From SIG480 sp045614365 (GTDB lineage Bacteria > Bacillota > Clostridia > Oscillospirales > JAAYXM01), in the NCBI GenBank assembly GCA_045614365.1, contig JAZLCV010000050.1, forward strand, positions 1 to 53,115: 53,115 nucleotides of DNA, given 5' to 3'. The position numbers were made by a program, and so were the translations under genes. Positions 18,355-25,075 of the stretch are shown piece after piece. The first letter of the stretch is position 1. Every line of letters begins with the position of its first letter. Below the pieces are notes generated by a model, which ran no database searches, had not been told where the DNA came from, and worked only from the letters and a program-made list of their open reading frames with translations.

Positions 18355-18735
18355 TTATTTTTCTTTTGACTCAAGAAAAATTTTCCTTGTTGTGAAGTTA
18401 TAAACCGGCACAATTACCATTGCGAAGATTTTCACTATCAGGTAATATACCGACGTAAACTTAACCCCAAGCCATAAAATCAGCTGATTTAAACCCAAAC
18501 CACCAATGCTTAGCAATACAAAAATTATAAATTCGTAAACCTTGCTTTGCTTTTTGCTTTTAAAAACAAATGCCATACTTAAGAGATAGTTCACCGTGAC
18601 GGAAGCACAAAAGGAAATTGCGGATGAAAGAAGAATCTCCATATGCAAAAGCTCTTTTAATACAACAAGAACTCCCACATCCACAACGGCGGCTATAACG
18701 CCAACTATTGCAAACTTAATCAGTTGCATTGTCAA
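18355..18735 (-). CDS. gtrA: GtrA-family small membrane protein
   Basis: About 127 residues with four membrane helices, matching the GtrA family (PF04138): FAIVGVIAAVVDVGVL at the start and YNFTTRKIF at the end, equivalent to the family's NFxxxRxxVF signature. GtrA proteins are proposed to flip bactoprenol-linked sugars. The start is uncertain: a TTG at 18735 has GGGGGA about 9 bases upstream, while an ATG at 18729 is too far from it. It is the second gene of the operon, 29 bases after the cyclase stop. Its likely partners are the GtrB-like GT2 at the left edge and the GtrII-like protein. Confidence 0.87.
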   Translation of the reverse strand: MTMQLIKFAIVGVIAAVVDVGVLVVLKELLHMEILLSSAISFCASVTVNYLLSMAFVFKSKKQSKVYEFIIFVLLSIGGLGLNQLILWLGVKFTSVYYLIVKIFAMVIVPVYNFTTRKIFLESKEK

Positions 18736-18764
18736 TTTGTGATTTCCCCCGTTCACCGTAAACT

Positions 18765-21077
18765 TTATTCCTTGGCAAAAACCCAAAGAGTCTCTCCTGC
18801 ATCGTCTTTATTATCAGTTAAATTGTGCACGCTTAGCTTTACAATTTCGCCATGCGTTTTCTTATATGTAATTGACGGAGTTTTCCCCTCTGCTATTTGT
18901 CTTTTTATCGCATCATAGTTCAAGAAGCTCACAACGGCTCTGTTGAAATCCGGATGCACCATATCGTGAATGTATTTTGAGAACAGCTTTGAGAAGTTTT
19001 CTTCATCTTCTTTATATCCGAGATATGATGGCATAAGAATACGGTGGGCACTGTCGTTTTCCAGCGATACTCTGTAAATACCGTTATAATGCTCTTTCAT
19101 AACCGATATCATCGCATCAATTTCCCTGATGCCGGTTTTCGTGAAAACGTAGCTTTCCTCTTTCTCTTTCGAAAGGCTTGTATGCTCTTTATTCTGATAA
19201 TAACGCGCTTTCTCCTCATACATCCGTATCTCGGCTTCTCTTACCATTTCCTCACAGTTTGTGTTCTGCGTTCTGTAAGAAGTGCCTATAGCTACATTAT
19301 ATCCCCTCGGTTTTAATTCTTCGATAAATGTTTCTATGCTGTCCTTAATGCTTTCCTGAGAGACCTTTTCCGCGAACACCAAAAATTCATCTCCGCCCAT
19401 ACGATAAACGCGGTGTCCGAAAAACACCTCTTTCAGCGTATTGGCAATGTAGATAAGCATTTCATCACCGGCGGCATGTCCGAACTTATTATTTATGGTA
19501 TGAAGCTCGTTTACATCAACGTAAATGCATGAAAAATCCTCCGGCTTTTCGCTGTCAAACACCGGAATGTCTTTTTTATACGATACACGATTCAACGCTC
19601 CGGTAAGAGAATCCGTCATCGCCGCAAGTTCTGTTTTATTGAGGTGCTTTTTGTTGTACATTGCAATCGAGAAACAAACAGCAACATCTTCAAAAATCTT
19701 TCTTGCAACAGAGCTTTTCTTCGGGTTGATGGTTCCGAGAATGCTTACATGGTTGTTCTTATCTGCTATGATTGCAAACGACACGTCTTTTATCTCATGC
19801 TTTATCAGGAATGAATACAGCTCTGTGTTTGTTCCCATAAGATGCTTGTTCGGTATAATCTGCATAACTCCGATAGAGGACTTGCTTGCACTGTGAATAT
19901 TTGCGGCGTATCGGAAAATCTCGCTCTGAAAATACGTTCTGTCTTCTCCCATCAAAAGCTTTTCCGCCAAAGACGGGTTGATATAGCAATAATCTTCGCC
20001 ATCAGTGTTCGCAAAAAAAGCAGAGCGCGAACCACAAAAATGCTTTATTCTTTTCATTGCTTCGGTTACGTTGGTGTACTGCTCGTTTGTTTCCAGAAGA
20101 AGCTTTCTTATAGCCGAAGATTCTGCATTCAAACGGCTTCTGCTTCTTTCGCTTTTCATTATCAATTGCAGATAGAATGCTATAATCAGAATAATCACAG
20201 CAAAAGTCATAAGCAAATTACGCGAAATCCTGTGCGATTCAGCAAACACCTGACTTTCATAACGAGCAAGCATAATGCCCCAGTTGAAATCCTCAAGCGT
20301 AGAGTAATGAACATACAAATTCTCGCCCGTGCGTATTGACTTGAAAGAGGAATATCCCTTATCCGTAGTTGCCAGTTCTTCATAAGAATAGTTGTCGTTA
20401 TATTCTCTGGTTTTGAGATCCAAAAGCTCTCCCGGTTCTTCGCTGATTGTATCTATAACAAACTTTCCGGTTTCTTTGTCATATACAAAGAGCTGTGCAT
20501 CAAGCTCCTTTGCCATCCCATTATACTTCTTGCCGATGGTTTCAAGCCGGATAACGCCGTACATAATACCGACGGTTTCGCCATTCACCTGAATCGGAAC
20601 TCCGCTTCGGATTACCTCTTCACCGGGAATTGAGTAGCTTACGGTTCTACCGGTAATATGCTCTCCTTTTAAGGCTTCTTTTTCAAAAGAAAGCTTTCCG
20701 CTGAGATTAAAGTTCCCGTCTTTAGTGATAAAAATGTCGTTCGGAGTTAAGATTCCGATTCTTGCAAACAAGCCGATGGGCTTGAACGAATCAAACATTC
20801 TGTCGTAGTTCTCGCCATCGGCATAAAGCTTTGCCGCAAAGTTTGCCATAGTGATAAGGTTTTCCCTATCGGACTTCAGCTGTAAAGTAAGGTCATCCTT
20901 GATTTGCTTTGTCTGGATATGCAACATTTCGTAAGCTTCATTCTCTGCTTTAAAAAAGAAGGAAGCAACCAAATTCAAAAACACCGCACATATTAAGACC
21001 GCAGCAATGACAGTGTATAAAATATTGTTTTCTCTCTGCTTCTTTCTTTCGTAAGTTATTGCCATTTCCACCTTCAT
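18765..21077 (-). CDS. Cache-GAF-GGDEF-PAS-like membrane diguanylate cyclase
   Basis: A 770-residue sensor and first gene of the operon. Order: helix (about 18-42), extracytoplasmic double-Cache-like domain (44-287), helix (287-307), a GAF-like region (about 330-478), a GGDEF domain (485-630) with DSLTGALNR (489) and the intact MGGDEF (560-565), then a C-terminal PAS-like region (about 645-770). The intact signature predicts c-di-GMP synthesis. No RxxD inhibitory site precedes GGDEF, so product inhibition through that site is unlikely. The outer Cache domain suggests control by an extracellular small molecule. A candidate promoter lies about 90 bases upstream. Placement at the head of the polysaccharide genes implies the cyclase regulates that machinery. 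The GAF and PAS calls are weaker than the others. Confidence 0.9.
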   Translation of the reverse strand: MKVEMAITYERKKQRENNILYTVIAAVLICAVFLNLVASFFFKAENEAYEMLHIQTKQIKDDLTLQLKSDRENLITMANFAAKLYADGENYDRMFDSFKPIGLFARIGILTPNDIFITKDGNFNLSGKLSFEKEALKGEHITGRTVSYSIPGEEVIRSGVPIQVNGETVGIMYGVIRLETIGKKYNGMAKELDAQLFVYDKETGKFVIDTISEEPGELLDLKTREYNDNYSYEELATTDKGYSSFKSIRTGENLYVHYSTLEDFNWGIMLARYESQVFAESHRISRNLLMTFAVIILIIAFYLQLIMKSERSRSRLNAESSAIRKLLLETNEQYTNVTEAMKRIKHFCGSRSAFFANTDGEDYCYINPSLAEKLLMGEDRTYFQSEIFRYAANIHSASKSSIGVMQIIPNKHLMGTNTELYSFLIKHEIKDVSFAIIADKNNHVSILGTINPKKSSVARKIFEDVAVCFSIAMYNKKHLNKTELAAMTDSLTGALNRVSYKKDIPVFDSEKPEDFSCIYVDVNELHTINNKFGHAAGDEMLIYIANTLKEVFFGHRVYRMGGDEFLVFAEKVSQESIKDSIETFIEELKPRGYNVAIGTSYRTQNTNCEEMVREAEIRMYEEKARYYQNKEHTSLSKEKEESYVFTKTGIREIDAMISVMKEHYNGIYRVSLENDSAHRILMPSYLGYKEDEENFSKLFSKYIHDMVHPDFNRAVVSFLNYDAIKRQIAEGKTPSITYKKTHGEIVKLSVHNLTDNKDDAGETLWVFAKE

Positions 21078-21171
21078 CTTCTTTCTACCAATCGATTATA
21101 TCCCGCCAAAATATTCGCCGGATATTTACCTGTAATATACAACTATGGCATTGTATTATATATTCTGTTTA

Positions 21172-21200
21172 ATTATATCACATGCTTCATAGAAAATCAA
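21172..21200 (-). promoter_or_regulatory. Candidate sigma-A promoter of the polysaccharide operon
   Basis: On the minus strand, TTGATT (21200-21195) and TATAAT (21177-21172) are separated by 17 bases. Transcription would start near 21165, leaving a leader of about 88 bases before the cyclase ATG at 21077. It lies back to back with the promoter of the plus-strand kinase gene, 20 bases apart. No other equally good promoter was seen upstream of the operon. Gene spacing below it is so tight that it may drive all genes to the left edge. Confidence 0.65.
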
Positions 21201-21219
21201 CATTCCAGAGTACTAATAC

Positions 21220-21248
21220 TTGAATTTTTTACTTTTTTCAGTTATAAT
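21220..21248 (+). promoter_or_regulatory. Candidate sigma-A promoter of the diacylglycerol-kinase-family gene
   Basis: TTGAAT (21220-21225) and a perfect TATAAT (21243-21248) are spaced by 17 bases within a T-rich spacer. Transcription should begin near 21255, 25 bases before the ATG at 21280. This position shows that a longer reading frame starting at 21220 cannot be translated from this transcript. Confidence 0.75.
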
Positions 21249-21279
21249 AGACACAGTTCGACATAAGGGTGATGGGAAT

Positions 21280-22143
21280 ATGAAAAAATACATTCTGTAC
21301 AATCCGCACGCAGGTGATGAATTCGGTGCGGAAAATGCAAAAAAACTCTATCCTCTGTATATCGGTCATGAGCTTTTTTACCATGATCTGACTCAGATTG
21401 ACGATTGGAGCCATTTTTTTGCTTCACTCGATTCCGAGGACGAGGTCATAATTTGCGGCGGTGACGGTACGCTCAGCCGATTTGTCAACTCCATCGACGG
21501 AATTGACATAAAAAATTCTATCCTATATTACGCCATAGGAAGCGGGAACGATTTTCTTCACGACCTTGACAAACCAAACGGTTCAGAGCCATTCCGTATA
21601 AATGAATACATCAGCGATCTTCCATATATATATCTGAATGGTGAGCGCCGCAAGTTTATCAATGGTATTGGTTACGGTCTTGACGGCTTTGTGTGCGAAC
21701 TCGGCAACGAAAGAAGAAAGAAGACCGGTAAGAGAATAAACTATACCTCCCTCGCGATAGAGGCAATTCTTTTTATGTTCAAGCCTGTAAACGCAACCGT
21801 CATACTCGATGGTGTTGAACACCGTTTCGAGCGAGTCTGGCTCACGCCGACAATGAAGGGAAGATATTTCGGCGGCGGTATGATGATTGCTCCAAACCGC
21901 CGGCGCGAGGATGAAGAACTTTCCGTTCTTGTTGCCCATGATTGCAGCAAGCTCCGCCTTCTCACCATCCTTCCGACCATTTTCAAAGGCGAGCATATAA
22001 AATTCAAAAAATATGTAAAGCAATACACGGCAAAGGAAGTAACAATTATCTACGACAAACCATGCGCCATGCAAATAGACGGGGAAACCGTCACGGGCGT
22101 TCGGGAATATTCCGCAGGCGTTTCCACCGCAGTAACAATATAG
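21280..22143 (+). CDS. Diacylglycerol/sphingosine kinase-family lipid kinase
   Basis: A 287-residue protein with the DAGK catalytic signature: IICGGDGTLSRFVN, GGDGT at 60-64, an early YNPHAG, and a YAIGSGNDFLHDL motif near 90. It belongs to the DgkB/YegS-like group, which phosphorylates diacylglycerol or related lipids and recycles diacylglycerol made during lipoteichoic acid or glycan synthesis. The start at 21280 is set by AAGGG and by the promoter just upstream. A rho-independent hairpin follows directly. It is a single-gene unit, divergent from the polysaccharide operon. The exact lipid substrate cannot be read from the sequence. Confidence 0.88.
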   Translation: MKKYILYNPHAGDEFGAENAKKLYPLYIGHELFYHDLTQIDDWSHFFASLDSEDEVIICGGDGTLSRFVNSIDGIDIKNSILYYAIGSGNDFLHDLDKPNGSEPFRINEYISDLPYIYLNGERRKFINGIGYGLDGFVCELGNERRKKTGKRINYTSLAIEAILFMFKPVNATVILDGVEHRFERVWLTPTMKGRYFGGGMMIAPNRRREDEELSVLVAHDCSKLRLLTILPTIFKGEHIKFKKYVKQYTAKEVTIIYDKPCAMQIDGETVTGVREYSAGVSTAVTI

Positions 22144-22145
22144 TA

Positions 22146-22168
22146 AAAGCCGCCCAATGGGCGGCTTT
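22146..22168. terminator. Bidirectional intrinsic terminator
   Basis: A perfect 10-bp stem, AAAGCCGCCC paired with GGGCGGCTTT around a 3-base loop, lies 3 bases after the kinase stop. The MATE exporter gene converges on it from the other side, so it probably ends both transcripts. A T-rich stretch follows on the plus strand. Confidence 0.9.
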
Positions 22169-22175
22169 CAGCTTT

Positions 22176-23543
22176 TTAACCTTCTTTTTCTACGCGCTTT
22201 ATTTTCTTTATAACGTAAATCATTATCGGCACAGCGAGCAAAAGCGTAAGGACATCTGCCGCTGCCTGCGCAGCTGCAACTCCCACCGCGCCCAGAAAGT
22301 GTGCCATTGGATACAAAATCGGGATAAAACAGCTTCCCTGGCGCGAGGTTGCAAGCAAGAAAGCTCCCCCTGCGTTTCCGAGGCTGTTACACAACATATT
22401 GACAACTGCAACCCAGGCGTGTATCGGAAGTGAAATGCACTGCAAACGTATGCACAGTGCGCCGATTCTTCGCATTTCCATATCCGTTCCTGCAAACTTC
22501 ACAATAAGCCAGTCTGCAAAAACAGCAAGGATAATTCCCATGGTAATAGAACCGATAAGCGCAACGGCAGAAGAAAATCCATAGCTTTTGCGTACCCTGT
22601 CATACCTCTTTGCACCCCAGTTAAAGCCTGCAACCGGTTGGAATCCGCTTCCAAATCCGAGAATTATGCTGAACGGGAACATCATTATCTTCGTACAAAC
22701 ACCAATTCCTGCCAGTACGGAATCCGAAATATTCCCGGCAAGGTCATTTAGCATAATGCTTGCCACCACAGCCAGCCCGCTTCTGAACATGGATGACGAA
22801 CCGACAGTGACAACCTCATACACAATATCCTTTGACGGGCGGAAATTCCGTAGCGACAAATGCAGCATACTGCGACGGGTTATATACGGAAAAATGAGAA
22901 TTACAAAGCTGACAAGCTTTGAAATTGCAGTTGCAAGCGATGCGCCCGCAACGCCCATATCAAGACCAAAAATGAAAATCGGGTCAAGAATACAGTTGAG
23001 AACTCCGCCAAATCCCATTCCTATCATAGAAAGCGTTGCGCTCCCCTCCGAGCGCAGGCATTGGTTCATAACAAAGCTTGATGCCATAAACGGAGCCGCA
23101 AGCAGAACGTATGCAGCGTATTCCACCGAATATTTTTCACATGTAGGCGTTGCTCCCAACAGCCGCACCATCGGCGTTATAAAGATACTGCCGAAAACCG
23201 TAAGAAGCAGACCTATCCCGAGCGCCGTAAAAAACGATGTAGACAAAACGCGGCTTGCTTTTTTGTCATCACCCTCGCCGAGAAGGCGCGCAATATAGCT
23301 ATTTGCGCCAAGCGCAAGCATCGATCCGCACATCATTATGAGCTGGTCAAGCGATGAGTTAACACTTACTGCCGCCGTGGCATTTGTTCCAAGCGAGCTT
23401 ACAAAATAAGTATCGGCAAGCGAATAAACCGAGTTTATCAGAAACGCGACAATCGTCGGTATCGCCATTTTCGGAATGATTTTATGTATCGGCTCGGACA
23501 GCATCATTGTACGCCGCGCCACTTGTCTTTTTTCGTCTTTCAC
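22176..23543 (-). CDS. MATE family efflux transporter
   Basis: A 455-residue protein with about 12 membrane helices in two homologous halves, of the MATE/MepA type. The N-terminal region IPKMAIPTIVAFLINSVYSLADTYFVS is characteristic, and GFGSGFQPVAGFNWGAK opens the second half. These are Na+ or H+ driven exporters of cationic drugs or metabolites. The GTG start at 23543 has an AGGAAG site upstream and overlaps the end of the preceding symporter gene by 62 bases, an unusually long overlap. Internal ATGs at 23507 and 23504 would shorten the overlap but have no good ribosome site. The substrate is unknown. Confidence 0.92.
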   Translation of the reverse strand: MKDEKRQVARRTMMLSEPIHKIIPKMAIPTIVAFLINSVYSLADTYFVSSLGTNATAAVSVNSSLDQLIMMCGSMLALGANSYIARLLGEGDDKKASRVLSTSFFTALGIGLLLTVFGSIFITPMVRLLGATPTCEKYSVEYAAYVLLAAPFMASSFVMNQCLRSEGSATLSMIGMGFGGVLNCILDPIFIFGLDMGVAGASLATAISKLVSFVILIFPYITRRSMLHLSLRNFRPSKDIVYEVVTVGSSSMFRSGLAVVASIMLNDLAGNISDSVLAGIGVCTKIMMFPFSIILGFGSGFQPVAGFNWGAKRYDRVRKSYGFSSAVALIGSITMGIILAVFADWLIVKFAGTDMEMRRIGALCIRLQCISLPIHAWVAVVNMLCNSLGNAGGAFLLATSRQGSCFIPILYPMAHFLGAVGVAAAQAAADVLTLLLAVPIMIYVIKKIKRVEKEG

Positions 23544-24945
23544 CGAACTTCCTCTTTTCTCTTTTGTGCACTGACTTTATTATACCCCTTTTGCGGTTTT
23601 CAGTCAATAAAAAGGTTTTCGTTTCTTTTAGAACAATTCCCGAAAGGGAGATCACTGCGATAAGGTTCGGTACCATCATCATTCCGTTGAACACATCCGC
23701 AAGCTCCCACACTGTATTGACTTTCATAACCGCGCCAAGAAAAACAGACGCTGCGAACAGTATTCTGTATGCTTTTGCGACACTTTGTCTGTTTCCGCAA
23801 AGGTAACCCACACAGCGCTCGCCGTAATACGACCATCCGAGAATGGTTGAAAGCGCAAACATCACCGTCGCAACGGCGACAAATACCCCGCCGGAGCTTC
23901 CGAAATATTTTTCAAATGCCAGTGTTACCATTCCCGCACCTGAAGTTTCTCCGAGATGCGCTCCCGAACCGATGATAACCACCGACGTTACGGTGCAGAC
24001 AACTATCGTATCCACAAACACCTCAAATACGCCCCACAGTCCTTGCTGCACCGGACTTTTTGCATCTGCCGCGGCGTGCACTATGGGAGATGTTCCAAGT
24101 CCTGCCTCGTTAGAAAAAACACCCCTTGCAACCCCGTAACGCATGGCACTTCGCACTGCTGTTCCTGCTGCACCTCCGTATATTGCGCATGGCGCGATCG
24201 CTGAGGTTATTATCTCAAAAAAAGCATTATATGTATCCCGCGGCGAAATACATGCAACAGCCACGCCGCCAAGAATATACATTCCCGCCATTATCGGCAC
24301 AAGCAATGATGTCACATTTGATATCCCAGCAATTCCGCCGCTTGTTGCAAGCAACGCAATTACCGCAAGAACCACACCCCAGAAAAGATCAGGTATCTGC
24401 GTATACGGTTGCACCACCGTTGCAATTGAGCTTGACTGGTTCATTGCCCCCATTCCAAGGCACGCAAGCGCTCCTGAAAAAGCAAACATTACCGCAAGCC
24501 ATTTGTATTCTTTTCCGAGACCTTCTTCAATGTAATACATCGGTCCGCCACAGTATCCTTTTTTATCTTTACGTCGGAATTTCACGGCAAGAAAAATCTC
24601 TGCATATTTTACTGCCATTCCCAGAAGAGCCGACACCCACATCCAGAAAACAGCACCCGCTCCGCCCGCGGCAATGGCAGTTGCAACTCCCACAATATTT
24701 CCAGTTCCTATTGACGATGCAAGTGCAGAGCTGACGGCACGGTATGGCGAAATTCCGCCACCATTCCCTCTCTTTTTTCCGAGCAGTGTCCCAAAGGTTT
24801 CTTTTATCCATATATGCGAACGGAAAATCTGAAATCCGCGCAGAGAAACGGTAAGATACGCTCCGCATCCCATAAGTAAAATAAGCATCGGCGCGCCCCA
24901 CAGGGTTCCGTTCACCGCCTGTATTATCCTTGAAACAGTTTCCAT
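23482..24945 (-). CDS. Alanine/amino acid:sodium symporter, AGCS family
   Basis: A 487-residue polytopic protein of the AGCS family (PF01235). Family landmarks include GTGNIVGVATAIAAGGAGA, the GPMYYIEEGLG stretch, GVARGVFSNEAGLGTSPI and GWSYYGERC. It imports alanine or glycine with sodium. The ATG has GGGAG 7 bases upstream. The last 30 or so residues are basic and hydrophilic and overlap the start of the MATE gene in another frame, so the two genes are likely co-transcribed. A clear promoter was not found in the 80 bases upstream. Confidence 0.93.
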   Translation of the reverse strand: METVSRIIQAVNGTLWGAPMLILLMGCGAYLTVSLRGFQIFRSHIWIKETFGTLLGKKRGNGGGISPYRAVSSALASSIGTGNIVGVATAIAAGGAGAVFWMWVSALLGMAVKYAEIFLAVKFRRKDKKGYCGGPMYYIEEGLGKEYKWLAVMFAFSGALACLGMGAMNQSSSIATVVQPYTQIPDLFWGVVLAVIALLATSGGIAGISNVTSLLVPIMAGMYILGGVAVACISPRDTYNAFFEIITSAIAPCAIYGGAAGTAVRSAMRYGVARGVFSNEAGLGTSPIVHAAADAKSPVQQGLWGVFEVFVDTIVVCTVTSVVIIGSGAHLGETSGAGMVTLAFEKYFGSSGGVFVAVATVMFALSTILGWSYYGERCVGYLCGNRQSVAKAYRILFAASVFLGAVMKVNTVWELADVFNGMMMVPNLIAVISLSGIVLKETKTFLLTENRKRGIIKSVHKREKRKFGERRKKTSGAAYNDAVRADT

Positions 24946-25025
24946 ACTCTCACTCCCGTTCTATGTGAGAATATGAAAACTGAGCAAAAAGTATTACAAC
25001 ATTTCTTTTTTCTTTCTACGCAATG

Positions 25026-25059
25026 GGGCTTGTAGCAAAATGCGTTTTGCTACAAGCCC
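25026..25059. other. Strong perfect hairpin between tex and the symporter gene
   Basis: A 15-bp perfect stem (GGGCTTGTAGCAAAA with its complement, loop TGCG) sits between two minus-strand genes. The T-rich tail lies on the plus-strand side (TTTGTTATTTT). On the strand actually transcribed the hairpin is preceded by an A-rich run and not followed by a U-tract. It is therefore not a canonical terminator for tex, although such a stem could still slow polymerase or protect a 3' end. Confidence 0.75.
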
Positions 25060-25075
25060 TTTGTTATTTTAATTC

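Noticed and set aside
21078..21165. c-di-GMP riboswitch in the polysaccharide operon leader
   Set aside because: Expected for a c-di-GMP-linked operon, but the leader is short and lacks the conserved GEMM-type core.
21220..21279. Longer N-terminus for the lipid kinase
   Set aside because: The extra codons overlap the promoter -35 and -10, so they lie upstream of the expected transcription start.
22588..23298. 236-residue plus-strand reading frame
   Set aside because: It lies antisense to the MATE gene, has no ribosome site or family motif and is explained by codon composition of the real gene.
24126..24734. 202-residue plus-strand reading frame
   Set aside because: Antisense to the AGCS symporter; its low-complexity Gln/Leu/Pro content is typical of a shadow frame.
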